Shown: positions 47,201-58,798, counted from the first letter of the stretch. The stretch: DNA of 64,000 bases from Mesorhabditis belari (GCA_958450365.1 CAUEEP010000730.1:883501-947500); one strand, 5' to 3'. A program made the numbers and translations. Notes: generated by a model from the letters alone, not told the origin.

Positions 47201-48089
47201 AGAGTTCTAAATGGAAAGTTTCATTCATTCTGCATCTCAAATTTCAGATGGCAAGAGCAACAAATCGATGGTGGATGGAGTCTTGAGCACAACACGGCTG
47301 GAGGATGCATTAATTATATCTGTGAGTTAGAAATGACTTACAAATATTAGCAACACGTTTAGCTACGTTTCCGAGAAATCCCCAATATCTCGTGACACTC
47401 GTGAACGCCCGCAACAATGTGGAAGGAGACGGGAATTGCACGGTCAGTTTGTAAAGGGTTACTATATTTAAAGGTTAAAAAACGGCGCTCAATACTACTC
47501 ACTTCGATTTGCAACAGTTCCCTTTTTCAGGTAATCGTGGCGGTGCTTCAGAAATATCGTCGCGAGCTTCGGAGCCAAGGAAAAGACAATATTCCGATCG
47601 GGTTTTCCGTTTACAGGGTAAGAGAAAGAAACTGATTCATCAAAATGGATACTGTAGTCAAAAACTTTTCGTTTAACAACTCAGTAATAGTTAACTCTAT
47701 TAATTGATAATGTATTCTTAAACTCCCATCGATTTCAGGCGCCTCCGAATCTGATGGGAAAGCTTGATGAGCGCTTTTTCCGAACGAATCGTTCAGTGGC
47801 AAAAGTGCCCGTATTTGTGAATATGAGAGAGGTGAGGGGGATAAAAGGGAATATGTACTAATCCAATTTTTCAACCATATGCACTTACCAATGTTTTAAA
47901 TGACCAATTTTCAGGTGACGGCTCGTTTCCGTGTTCCTCCCGGTCAATATATTGTGATCCCATGTACTTTCGAACCGCATATCGCCGCCGATTTTCTTCT
48001 CCGCGTTTTCTCGAATGGTGATGTTGGAATTCGGTAGCTATAGTTATTTTATGAGTTGCCAATCAAAGAATTTCAGAGAAATCGCTTAA
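41217..48089 (+). CDS. calpain-type cysteine protease
   Basis: Ca2+-regulated intracellular cysteine protease with calpain catalytic (PC1-PC2) and C2-like domains. The start is ATG 41217 (exon to 41284), then 41610-41724. Pro-rich and Lys-rich exons follow up to 42420, then a long variable exon from about 42588 with two copies of IQSKTSAN. A Gly/Asn-rich segment ([20 protein letters not shown]) recalls the N-terminus of C. elegans CLP-1. The catalytic domain begins [33 protein letters not shown] holds the nucleophile Cys, GHAYSITAV the His, and [16 protein letters not shown] the Asn. The C-terminal domain contains [10 protein letters not shown] and [10 protein letters not shown] and ends [19 protein letters not shown] before the stop at 48089. 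There is no EF-hand domain, so it is an atypical calpain. The exon start at 45218 (after tatcttcag) is preferred over the longer open frame because it joins [15 protein letters not shown] as calpains do. Introns hold at least three MITEs and five minisatellites. Confidence 0.96.
41317..41603. mobile_element. TA-flanked palindromic MITE in calpain intron 1
   Basis: About 285 bp, nearly perfect palindrome beginning taccgtatttcttcgaatag and ending with its inverse, arms over 120 bp each. Its right end lies only 6 nt before the exon at 41610. Confidence 0.95.
41735..41971. mobile_element. TA-flanked MITE in calpain intron 2
   Basis: About 235 bp. taccgtattttttctaatag at the left, gcaaaaaatatggta at the right, and inverted ggagcgtcgcgtagtcg / cgactacgcgacgctccg blocks. 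It shares TIR style and the gcgactacgcgac motif with the TACCGTAAATACTG family. Confidence 0.85.
43555..43915. repeat. compound minisatellite with inverted end
   Basis: Repeats of an 11-12 bp unit (ttcttggccgtt / ttcttgaccgat) are interspersed with cctctgaaattttgtctaca in a higher-order unit of about 95 bp. The last part (43838-43912) is the same sequence in inverse orientation. In an intron of the calpain gene. Confidence 0.88.
44434..44567. repeat. 24-bp minisatellite
   Basis: Between five and six copies of aactagttatagatattata plus ggag, in a calpain intron. Reads as an Arg-Thr-Ser-Tyr repeat by chance. Confidence 0.93.
44980..45110. repeat. GAA/GATTAA and AATC microsatellites
   Basis: agaagaagattaagaagaag followed by tcaatcaatcaaatcaatca, in a calpain intron. 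Confidence 0.85.
45347..45468. repeat. 12-bp repeat (gttgatcacaaa type)
   Basis: About nine copies of ttgatcacaaag / ttgatcacagag with occasional shortened units, directly after the exon that encodes the catalytic Cys motif. Confidence 0.9.
45802..45870. repeat. hexamer array (gacaaa)n
   Basis: Around ten copies of acaaag/gacaaa in a calpain intron. Confidence 0.9.
46436..46598. mobile_element. short inverted-repeat element in a calpain intron
   Basis: Arms aaacttgcaatagatctgta through cattcaact and the inverse (agttgaatgtacagatctat through tgcaagttt). The centre (46497-46545) resembles a tRNA 5' half (agccgataggctaatagg) with aagggttcc further on. Confidence 0.75.
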
Positions 48090-48559
48090 TCCAGAACATC
48101 GAATCATCGCTCATTCAATCTTGCCAGCCTTCTTTAACTACTCAACGACACTTTCTATTCAACGAATTGCATATTATCATTGAAACGAGTCTCTGCTTTG
48201 GTTCTTCAGACATTGCATTTTAATCGCTTAATAAATTATTTAATCTATAAATAACGTTTATTTAAATAAACGTCATACACAAAATATGCGGAAGACTTAA
48301 AAATAGGTAGGTAAATATGGAGCAATCGAAGTACAACGTGTTACCGATCAAACAAACCAAAAAAGCAGAATTCAAAACCTAAGATCACATTAAATGAATG
48401 AAGTAAATTAAAGCTCATAATCAAAATATTAACGCCAAAATGTAAATCGAGATCAAACAAACTGTTAATGTGAAATAAAATCTAAGACTTTACAAACTAA
48501 TCAATACATAAATGCGCACATTGAGATCTCTTCGAGAAGTTTCCAATCCACCGTGTTCT
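48090..48559. other. intergenic between convergent genes
   Basis: 470 bp separating the calpain stop from the bestrophin stop. AATAAA occurs near 48228 (calpain side). A small palindrome aataaacgtttattt lies at 48240-48265. No gene. Confidence 0.6.
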
Positions 48560-51390
48560 TTACTTGTCTTTATCGTTTTGATCCTTTAGCATTTCGTCTT
48601 GCATTCGTTTCCATTTTGCCAAATCCACCTAAAAATTGACCTTTAAAAATAGAAATTAAAAAAATGTTTAGCTATAAAGGAATTACGCTTAAGCTAACGG
48701 AATTGGTACTATAAAAATTATAGAATTGAGTAAACATAAGGTTTACTCACTGATGTTCTGGTCCTTTGATGTTCTTCGTCTTCTTCGGGAACTGATGGCA
48801 TCATTGTGTCGGTGTCACCGATCGGCGATCTTCGGGTCGGTGATTTTGGGGAAAAATCTGAATCTACAAAAATTCGTGGGCTCCGATAAATAGCACAGAC
48901 CTTCGGGACTGAGATTGTCAGTGTTTCTCCTTTCACTTATTGCCGCCAGCTCATCAACGATATCAATCGCACTTGTACATGTTGAGCCCTAATATTAAAA
49001 GTTTTAAAAAAGTTTACTACACTAACCGGGTAGTTATTTGGTGGATGAAGCCCATCTGGGGTGTTCAAAGACGTTCGTGACATCACAAGTCGATTCGGTC
49101 GACTAAGACGGCTTGAGTCGCTGAATTAAATATTAAAACATCCATAACTTGTTAACTTACCGAGTGAATCGATTCCTCACAGTTTCTAGGAAACCTTTCT
49201 GTCGAGTGTTGAGAGATGTTTTTGAGTCGGAAACTCTGTTCACCGAAACTACCTAAACTTGTCAAGAAAAAGTTGACATAAATACAGCGAAACAAACCGA
49301 TATTCCACGCGGTAACAATTTCTGCCCATCTCCGTAATCAAATGAGTTGTCAGCTGCCTGATGATCTTCCGAATCCAAATGTGGCATCATAACCACTTCA
49401 TCCGTCTTTGGCCTGAAAATTCACACATTTGAAATTTATCACATAAAAATCTGCGAATCGTTTAATCATTTCAATCTTTCACTTACTCATCATCAAAGAA
49501 AAAGCCAAAAACAGAGCCAGAACTTGTTTTACGACTAGAAAGACATGTTAGCAGAGTGTTTGCTTCAGAAAAACAAAGAACTTACTCGACTTGTGCAACG
49601 GATCCAATTAACGGGTTCTTTGGCTTGTTTGCAGTCTCTTCAGAATAAAGAGGATCAACCTTAACTTTAAAATATAGAAGAAATTAATATAAAACAATAC
49701 ATTCGCAAGCCAGAAAGCATCCTTTTCTTGCGGTGGAGGGCTGTTGTAAGTCTCATCAACGATCACCATTCCCATCTAGATTCGGAATATAAAATAAAAT
49801 GTTTTCTTATATAAGTTAGCTCACTTGCAAAACTCTCTAAAAACTTACAGCTAAGTTACGATCGATCAAAAAGTTACACTCAAAGTCGTCATCATCTTCA
49901 CCCAGAGGGTTCATTAGCGATTCGGCAACCTATAACTTTTCAAAAAATTACTCTTTTAACAACCGAACTTACCTTCATCCATCCGACAAAGAAGACAAAC
50001 TGCAATGCGGTCATGAAGAATGGAACAAGCGGATAAAACTAGATCTGCTCTTAACTTTCGTAAAAAAAAAACCACTGCCAACTTGATTTCCATCCTTCGG
50101 CACTTCTCCATCGATCAGCACACTTTGTCGGGCGATCAAGCAAAGCACAAAATACGAGCGAACAGCAAGGAAGACGACCTGAAAATAGAAAAAAGCTTGG
50201 TAGTTTCATTTGCAAATATACCTGAGGATAAACAAGTGGAATTGGCACCCAATCGAAGTTTAAAAGGCGAGCTAGACCCGTTCGAAACTCAGTAATATGC
50301 TAAAATTTTTAACTAAAATAGTTCCTTTCCAAATACTTACTTTTATAATCTCGTTGAGCATAATATCGGCAGAAAGTTTCCCTCCTTGTCGAGCCTCAAA
50401 AAGAATTGCGTAAGCCCATTGTATCGGCATAAAATGCTTGTTGTATCTGAAGTTGACTTCGTCGTATTTTTGCTTTTCCGCCTCGGTCATCAATCCTAAA
50501 TAAAATACATTTTCAAAATTCTCAGGCATGATAAATAGCATTCAAGCCTCAAAAAACAAACCGGCGGCAACGACTGTTTCAAGTGTTGGGAATCGTTTTC
50601 GCACTTGCATGCTGATATCACGAAAGACGAGAACCTAGAAAATAACGCACATAAAAACCTTTATTATCTAAATAACCTGTGTAAGAACCATGTACTTGAC
50701 AACGTTTCTTCTTAACATCCGAGATGGTTGATCGCTACCACGAAGATAAGTTGACATCACGAGTGCCGCACTAAATTTTAGTCAGATAGTTGTTTTATAG
50801 AAAAGCACATACTTGTCAATCCATCCAATGTTGTTAAATATTTCGTTCCATCGGCCAACAATAATTGTCACAAAAAATCCGAGCATGAAAGTGAGCGGAA
50901 TGTAGTCAAGCTTCATATCGAATAAGGCAGCAAAGTTATCCCATATCCTAAAAAGAATCTTTACACAAAAAAATCTAATCTCAAACTTACATTCGTGTCT
51001 CTGGTGTAATCACATAATTCGATCGGTAAACAAGGGTGATAAAAGCGAAAGCAGCCGAGAAGAGGATCAATTCGCGCATCACCGATTTCCAGATGCTGCC
51101 TCGCCATCTCAGCTGAAGTTTGAGGAATCTAAAATATCCATAATTATGAGTTATAATAGCTAGTTGTATAAATTTTAACGTACATGTTCGTAAGTTAATG
51201 CAGCAACTTAGCTTTTACGCTCATTTTCCATAACAATTTAGCATATCAATAAAAAAATCCAGTACAGTTTTACGGAACAAAATCCTTTTCTTTTCTTTTA
51301 CAAAATGTGTACCTTCAATCACATAAAAACCCCAATAACTTACCCAATAAACGATGTCTCGACAACGTCTAAATTGTAGGATACGGTCAT
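48560..51390 (-). CDS. bestrophin, Ca2+-activated chloride channel family
   Basis: Pentameric anion channel subunit. Bestrophins are a large family in nematodes. The start ATG 51390 opens [14 protein letters not shown], the usual bestrophin N-terminus; exon 1 is 51344-51390 and continues into [20 protein letters not shown]. Then come the membrane helices, [35 protein letters not shown], and the conserved RFP in [15 protein letters not shown]. The cytosolic region [20 protein letters not shown] and [13 protein letters not shown] follow. The Ca2+ clasp [20 protein letters not shown] is intact, with its acidic run. The long, variable C-terminal tail (Ser/Thr/charged, residues such as [16 protein letters not shown]) ends [17 protein letters not shown] at the stop 48560. 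Minus strand, convergent with the calpain gene. Which C. elegans best gene it matches cannot be told by eye. Confidence 0.95.
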
Positions 51391-53555
51391 CTATTCTTTC
51401 GAAAGAAGCACACACAAGCTATAGCAATATTTGGCACACACGGAGACGGAGAAGCTGAAAAGGAAATAATTAGATACTCAAAATATCCAAAAAAACAAGT
51501 CTCAATAGAAACGCAAAAAAGGAAAAACTTTTTCCCAAACACTTCAAAGGGACCCGCGAATCGATGCTCTTTTTGGGACAAGTGGTTTTTTTTTTGCGAG
51601 ATTTCAATATCGAAGCAAGAAAACGGGAAATAATGTGATTCAAAAATGAAAAGGCTAAAAATTTTAGTGAGGGAGCGGGAAATTAGTCTTTTTGCAAATT
51701 TTCTTTTGGATTACCCACTCATTATTAACCCTAATCCCTTTAAACCACCGGTTTTCTACGTAGGTAGGAGAGAATTTTTGGCTCTTGGCGGGTTTCTGGG
51801 TATTTTGAATGAGTTGTCACGCTTTGAAGCCCTGAAATGTCCTCTATATAATGCTCTAAAAAGTTAGCAATAATGTTGTCTTTGGATAGAGTTATAGGCT
51901 TTCAAAGCGTGACGACTCATTCGAAATACTCGGAAAGCAGACAAGAGCCGAATTTTTGAAAAAAAAACAATGAACGCATAAATGTACATTGGATTTAGTT
52001 TAGGTGAGGAAGATTTAAAAATTGTGAGGAGAAAATGTGAAAATTATTGTAATTTGATAAATCTTTGCATTAAAATTTAAGTGCTAATTTTGCTAATATT
52101 GCTAATTTTTAGCTAAAGTCAAAAGCACAAGTCCCCAAAAGATTTCAAAGTTCATGTAAAAACTCAGATTTGTCGACAATTAAAACCATCTCATTAAAGG
52201 AAATCATCAAAAATTCACCAAATCAGGCGCCATTTTTTGCCGATTGAGAGACATTTGAGATATGGAGCAAGGGCAGACATTTGAGACGGCCAAATGCAGC
52301 TGTGAAAGAGAATGCCAAGAGAGGGAAAGAGTCGGCATAAAGATTAAACTGAGAAGAGCAGAAAGGACCCTAGAATGGAAAAAGAAGAAAAGGAATAAGA
52401 ATTTCTCCTAGACACAACAACAAGCACAAGAAGAATGAAAAAAAGAGAAGCTATTGATAGATTTCTTCATAGAGTCGCCACATCGAGAGCAAATATGTGG
52501 TTAGCTCTCTCTCTCTCTCTCTCGGGGAATCTATTCGATCAAAGATCTCTCTGATGACCTCTTGCCCCACACCAAAACATATTGACTAGCGTAAGCAATT
52601 ATAAAGCTAAAAACTCCAAGGGACTTCTTCAAATTTTAGTTCTACAGATTCAAAGTTCAACAGCTAACAGATCCAATATTCCACATTTCGAGAATGGATC
52701 AAAATTTACATAAATATAGCACCATATTTCTGGTTTTTATGAAACAAATATTTTTGGGCGCTTAAACTCGGTAAAGCGGAACGCTGAAAAGTGGAAAAAG
52801 TGGCTTTATGACATCGTTTTCTAGTGAAAGTCCAAGAAAACTTTTTTGAATCGATGAGTCATTTCGATCCATTGCGCATCTAAAACGATCAATCTACTCA
52901 AAAGTAATGCCATTGCTCTCAATGAAACTAAAAGTAATCCAATTCATGCAATAACAAGATCTCGAGCGTCAAAATCGATCTCGACCAAGATCTCGAGCAT
53001 CAAAATCGATAATCCATTTCATAAAATCGGGCAAAATCAAACGCAAATCGAGAATGTTTATTTTGCGATTGCTCCCCTGATATGAGAGCCGGGAGAACAT
53101 TGAAAAATAGAGAAAATGCGAAAAGACAAGACAAAAATAGGCCTAAAAATGGGTATGAAAGGAATTGTTTGTTCTTTTCACATCAAGAACGTAGAGAAAG
53201 GGACAAGCCTGCTTGGCCCTCCTCTTTTTTATTCAAGTGAGGGTTTTTCCCGCGCTCCCTTTTCCCATCCACACATCTCTTTTTTCGGCTTTTACCCATC
53301 ACTCTTTCCCTTTGCCCTTTCTTTTTCATTTGCTTGTTTACCGGCGATTCTTGAAAACACGAAGTGAATCGTTTCTTCACCTTTATCAGACTCCATTCAA
53401 CTCTTCTAAAAGTTTTTCTAGAGAGGACACGAAAACCTTTTCATACTCAACTGCAGCAAAAAAAAATGACTCATTGTAGCTTTAAGAAAAACAAGATTTC
53501 AGACTGGATTTCTTTCAACTTTTCTCAAAAATGCTTTTACTAAAAAGTTACAGTT
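51391..53555. other. intergenic, no gene seen
   Basis: Bestrophin 5' flank and intergenic. It has a CT microsatellite (52505-52524) and two copies of agatctcgagc(a/g)tcaaaa (about 52960-53010). Around 51790-51925, ggttt(c)..tgagttgtcacgctttgaa and its partial inverse form a weak palindrome. Open frames at 51646 and 53116-53479 show no family features. Confidence 0.55.
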
Positions 53556-53777
53556 TGCTGTTGTGCTAGAACATGGTAATTGTTGTGTTGCTGTTGTGCT
53601 AGAGCATGGTAGCTGTTGTGTTGCTGTTGTGCTAGAGCATGGTAGCTGTTGTGTTGCTGTTGTGCTAGAGCATGGTAGCTGTTGTGTTGCTGTTGTGCTA
53701 GAGCATGGTAGCTGTTGTGTTGCTGTTGTGCTAAAGCACGGTAGCTGTTGTGTTGCTGTTGTGCTAGAGCATGACTA
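53556..53777. repeat. 33-bp minisatellite
   Basis: Between six and seven copies of a 33-bp unit beginning gctgttgtgctagagcatgg. Open on both strands (Val-Leu-Glu-His-Gly-Ser-Cys-Cys on plus), which creates spurious repeat proteins. Confidence 0.95.
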
Positions 53778-54186
53778 ACCGTACTTTGGGTATGGTAGCT
53801 TTTATTCATTTTTTATAGACGCAGAAAAATACAGTAGCCAAATTCGAAGATTTTTTTCAAAGTGTATCCCACATTTAAATCGAACAAATTTTCTCGATTG
53901 AAGCGTTTTTTAGAAATCCGAAATGTGCCCAGTCAACCAAAAGTCTAGCCGTTCACAGTTCACCATTTTTTTTTCCAAATTTTCGAGATTTCTCCAATCT
54001 CTCTCAGATATGCATTTTCGAGAATCAAAATGGGAGAAATGGCAGCGCGAACGTCAAATTTCGGCGCCTCACCAATTCACGAGAAAAAAGTCGCCCCTTC
54101 CCATCTCATCAACGTCGATCATCGTCCATTCATTGAAAGACTTCACGAATTTCCCCCTTAAATCTACAACCCCAATTTCTATCTGA

Positions 54187-57100
54187 ATGTTACTCATATT
54201 CCTTCAACTCTTTTCCCCAATTTTCTCAATAAAATGCATCCGCCAACAGGGTTTCATCGAGGCGCGTCGAGTTGAGAATTACACGTAAAATGGATTTTTT
54301 TTTTTCGAGAAAATCATTTCATTCCAGAATCGGTTCTTGTCGCGGTGACTTTTGCTATTATTTTAAAAGCGATGAAGATATCATGGATAGAGTTTAGGAA
54401 ATTCGCTTGCAAAGTCGAATAAAACAATTTCCAGGACTGTTTTTCGGGGTTCAACTACCCGGTTGGATGTCACACCTATCCGGGCAAGGGGACACTGTGC
54501 ATTTGCAAGTAAAATTTACTTCTAAAACATTTGGCATCTTAGAAAAACCTGCTAAAAGCTTAGAAGAGACGAAAGATGCACTTAGAAAAGCTACCATAGT
54601 TTGACTATTGAAGCTTTGTTAAAAAGTGCGCTTAGAGAGTTACCAGCTTCAAGCAAAGATTCTTAGCTTAGAGCTTAGCTTAGAGCTTAGCTTAGAGCTT
54701 AGATTCTTAGCTTAGAGCTTAGATTAACATTTCCAGTACCAACAATTGCAACAAAGGATCAATTGATCGAAATCACACAATGCCATCGGTTTGGTGCAGT
54801 GTTTTTAGTGAAGTGAGTAATTTGAGAAATTGAAATTGAATTGAATCTGCTATATTCAAAAATTAGGTCTTCAACGATCATTTCCACGATCATTCTCTTG
54901 TGAATGCGCTCGCGAGAAAGAGTCATCCAATTTGCATTGTCAATGGGGAAATTGTGGTTTGGTTTTTTTTGGATGAAAGATTGAAACGGATTGGATTGGA
55001 AGAGAATTAGGCTCATTTTATGGACATGGACATGGGAATTAGGCAAAAATCTACGTTTAGCTAGACGATGATCAAAAAGTGACAACTCTCAAATTGTCCG
55101 GAACCATTCCCGATCCCCATTTTTCTTATCACACCGATGCCACTCCATTACCCGTCGGAAATCAACCGGATCTCATTTGGAGGTGAAAGATTGTGATCAT
55201 AATTGTGATAAAAATGATATCCTAGCTTTAGTTTCACTTACAACGGTGGTTTCTATGCTCTTCAAAAAGATCCCAACACAATCTCTTATTTTGGCCGTTG
55301 CACAAACGTTGTTCTCACAGATTTTCCTTAAAATTTTTTCCTTTCAGAACTATTGTAACTATTTCACCTTTTCTTATATTCCACGAAATGGCACAAAATG
55401 TGTTCTACCAAATGGTGGAGGTACTGAAGGGAAAAAATCATTCCCGCATTTAACATTTAGAATTTCTAGAGTGTGAGGGAACATTTTGTGTCTATGCAAA
55501 AGGTGAAACGGATCTCATTCAAAAGGAAACACATCAGGTAGATTAGAAAGATAAAGAAAATAGCTTTTAGCTTGAATAGCTCTTAGCTTGAATAGCTTTT
55601 AATTTAATCGAAAATTTCAAACAAACACAACTTACCGTAAATACTGTAATAGTACCCCAGCCCCATAATGACGGTGTGGAGTGTTGCGTAGTCTAGTTTT
55701 GAACGAGTTTTTCTCGACACTGGTTTATGCTACAATGCGCGCTTAGGTATCAAAAAATAGCCCTGAATTTCAGCTATTTTTTGATACCAAAGACGAAATT
55801 TTTGAAAGTACGAGTGCTTTGCAAAAAATGAAATACTAAAAACTAAAAAACTTTTGCGACTACGCGACTGTACGAGGGCGGTGGGGTACTATTACAGTAT
55901 TTACGGTAAGCTTATTGTTAGGTATTTCCATCAAAACAGTAATTTATCTTTACTGAATCGAAAATTTCAAACAAACACAACTTATCCACCCTCCGTGCAG
56001 TGGACACTTTCCACAGGCATCCAAAAGTTTCTCAGTTTCTCATTTAGCATAAAACTTGTACAAAATGACCTAAAAACAGTCATCTACTGCTGCCTCATAA
56101 ATCCTCAACTCTCAGATCGATGGCCAATCAGTTACATCACATTTTTTGGTGGGAACTCAAACGAAATCAGCACAATATTGCCTATCACAAAATGCCTCCA
56201 ACGCTGAATTCCCCATTTTGGTAAAGTCTTTTGAAAAACTGTTTTAAATTTTAAAGTTGATTCAGCCAGGCATCTACAAATTTCGACGAGTGATTTTCTA
56301 TGTTTGTGACGAGAATTACTGCAATTTTGATGAAACAACCGCCATTCTTGCCACTCAAAACACAACAAATACGTATCAGGTGTGAAAAGAAATAAAATAT
56401 TCTGCATATTGTTGGCAATCTTCCTTATTCTGTTAACAATAAAACAATTTAAAGTTAAAACTTCAGTCAGGTTTGGAGAAAGGTTTGACGAGAGTGATCT
56501 CTCGTCCATCAATGCCCCCACCGCCATCAATTCTTGGTGATGGGAATTGGACAGTGCCAACAAGTGGATACGTTGATGAAGAAGAAAATCGAAAGGTTTG
56601 AATGAAATAGAGATATGAATTTCTTTTCTTAAATTAACATAACCTTTTTCTGTTTCGGAAGCTCTGAATTCAGCTGGATTCGGGAAAGCAGAAGTCAGCT
56701 TTAAGAAGCTGGAAAGAGATAGTTTTTGCCTAGTTTTTGCCTAGTTTTTGCCTAGTTTTTGCCTAGTTTTTGCCTAGTTTTTGCCATTCAAAGCATCGTT
56801 TAAGTATAAAACAATACTACTAGTATTAAAGAAAGATTAGTACAAAAGAATATACCGTAAATACCGTGATAGTACCCCACCCCCATAATGACGATGCGGA
56901 GTGTTGCGTAGTCTAGCTTTGAACGAGTTTTTCTCGACACTGGTTTATGCTACAATGCGCGCTTAGGTATCAAAAAATAGCCCTGAATTTCAGGCCTATT
57001 TTTTGATACCAAAGACGCATTTTTTGAAAGTACGGGCGCTTTGAAAAAAATGAAATACTAAAAAACATTTGCGACTACGCTTCCCTATAATGACGGTCGA

Positions 57101-57444
57101 AGCGTCGCGTAGTCTAACTTTAAACGCATTTTTCTCGCCAGTCTTTTATGCTACAGTGTGTGCTTAAGTATCAAATGAAAGCTGAAATTCAGGGCTATTT
57201 TTTTTGATACCAAAGACGCATTTTTTGAAAGTATGGGCGCTTTGGAAAAAATGAAATACTAAAAACTAAAAAACTTACGGCTACGCGACTGTACGAGGGG
57301 GGTGGGGTACTATTACAGTATTTACGGTATCTATTTCCCAAATGCAATCTTTTCCAGTCGAATTCAAAACCAACGAATGATGTCTTCAGGGTTAAAACCC
57401 TTGACGCAACAATCACAATTTTCGTCTTATTTATCATCTTTTAA
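54187..57444 (+). CDS. GPI-anchored ET-module protein (nematode-specific type)
   Basis: Twelve exons spliced by eye: 54187-54284, 54328-54391, 54435-54508, 54737-54812, 55061-55182, 55232-55307, 55348-55420, 55470-55537, 56116-56220, 56266-56379, 56467-56595 and 57358-57444. All phases match and the sum is 1086 nt (361 residues). Residues 1-14 (MLLIFLQLFSPIFS) are a signal peptide. The first Cys-rich module runs KCIRQQGFIEA, CRGDFCYYF, DCFSGFNYPVGCHTY, CICNTNNCN. A second set begins CEGTFCVYAKGETD and ends YVCDENYCNFDE. This spacing is that of the Pfam ET module, as I remember it. A Pro-rich stalk (SRPSMPPPPSIL) and a hydrophobic tail (ATITIFVLFIIF) at the very end suggest GPI attachment. Ligand and role unknown. 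Introns 8 and 11 carry MITEs of one family. The intron-8 to exon-9 junction is the least certain. Confidence 0.87.
55633..55908. mobile_element. TACCGTAAATACTG MITE, copy 2, in ET-gene intron 8
   Basis: About 275 bp with the same TIRs and inner blocks as 37639-38029, flanked by TA. A 29-bp stretch just left of it (aatcgaaaatttcaaacaaa onward, 55608) is repeated about 50 bp to its right (55957). Confidence 0.9.
56725..56790. repeat. 11-bp minisatellite
   Basis: Six copies of tttttgcctag in ET-gene intron 11. Confidence 0.93.
56853..57329. mobile_element. TACCGTAAATACTG MITE, copy 3, composite
   Basis: About 477 bp in ET-gene intron 11. Outer ends taccgtaaataccgtgatag and attacagtatttacggta. 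Inside, a second partial unit begins about 57077 (ccctataatgacggtcgaag), so this looks like two units fused or one inserted in another. Confidence 0.88.
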
Positions 57445-58029
57445 ATAAAAATTTCCTAAAATAAATTATTTTAGAAAACCTTTTATGAAACTTTCCTTGC
57501 TCAATCTATCAATATTTTGTGCTATTTCCAATGAATCTTTTACTTAATCGAGTAATAAAAATCGTTTCGACAATAGAAAAGCCTCAATATTATTGTAAAG
57601 TCCTAGTCGTACAAATGATAGAATAAAATATTCAGTTTACTGAATACTTATATTCCGACATTTTTTAATAAACTAAAACTTTACAGTAAATAGAATCAAA
57701 GAAAACATTTAAATCACAAAATCAGAAAAAAAAACTAGAGTCAAATTTGATAGGGTGTTTGGGACTCGGTACTGTTATTTGCTGTAAAAAGAAATTTGCA
57801 TAAAGTACCACAAAAAAAGATTAAAAGAGAATACACGTGCACTTTTTCTCGAAATTAGAAAAAAAGATTGAATATTTTGAAATAATAACCAAAAGAAAAG
57901 CTGTTAACACAAAAATAGACTAGAGAATTTGAAGTAGAGCAAAAAAAAAAGGGTAAGGCACAAAGAACTGGGAACTGAAAAAAAAAACAGAGCAAGAGAG
58001 TACTGAAATGAAATTTGCATTTAGAGAAA
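57445..58029. other. ET gene 3' flank
   Basis: AATAAA at 57443-57448 overlaps the stop codon and probably serves as polyadenylation signal. The rest is AT-rich without gene features. Confidence 0.6.
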
Positions 58030-58037
58030 TGCAATAG

Positions 58038-58705
58038 GGGGGGGGGTAGTCAAAACAGCGCCATAATAGAAAACGTTCTAAACAGCGCACTGCTGCTTTT
58101 TCACCGATTTCAAATTCTTTCAAAGAAGTGTATATTTCTCGCTGAATTGATCGGTGACAAGAAGGAAAAGAATTCCAGAAGGACAAGCGATCGCACGATC
58201 GGATCTTCTTAACGAAAGAAAAGTGAAAGGGATGATCGATATTGCGCCCCATTTCATTTGAATTGGAAAACTTCTTGATCCAAATCGTCTTGAGTAATCG
58301 AATCCGATAGCCAATAGCCAAAACAACTGCTGTTCACGTGGAACATTCAAATGATGGGTGAAACATTCAAATGATGGGTGAAAGAGTTTTTAAAAAAGTG
58401 AATATTTCATAGATAAAAAGAGCACTCAAAATGGATCTCTAAAGATATTCAGTTAACCAACTGAGTATTCAGTTAACCATTGAGAAATATTCAGTTAACC
58501 AACTGAGCATCACTCGACACACATTTTAAGTGCTCTTTTTATGAAATATTAATTTTTTTTAAAAACTGTTTCACCCATCATGTAGCCAAGTACGCAAGGA
58601 ATTTTTTGATATAAAACTTGAACCGGCTTGGTTTTTTGGATTGTGAGAAATTTGACGGCGCTGTTTTGAACGTTTTCTATTATGGCGCTGTTTTGACTAC
58701 TCCCC
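58038..58705. mobile_element. hAT-like foldback element, GGGTAGTCAAAACAGCGCC family, copy 1
   Basis: 668 bp flanked by an exact 8-bp duplication (tgcaatag at 58030-58037 and 58706-58713). Outer TIRs ggtagtcaaaacagcgccat continue to aatagaaaacgtt. A second, inner inverted pair (tgatgggtgaaa ... tttcacccatca) encloses tattcagttaaccaactgag repeats. No coding capacity. Confidence 0.92.
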
Positions 58706-58798
58706 TGCAATAGCTGTTCACCAAGAAATCTTTCTGTCTAAATGTGCAAAAACAAGAATAAGAGAACAAGAAGAAAGAAAAAATTCTTTTTTTTGTTG

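Noticed and set aside
53540..53809. Cys-rich repeat protein on plus, Gln/His repeat on minus
   Set aside because: 33-bp minisatellite read as protein; both strands equally open.
55854..56207. 117-codon frame overlapping ET exon 9
   Set aside because: Another frame with the ctctcag acceptor at 56115 joins both neighbours in phase.
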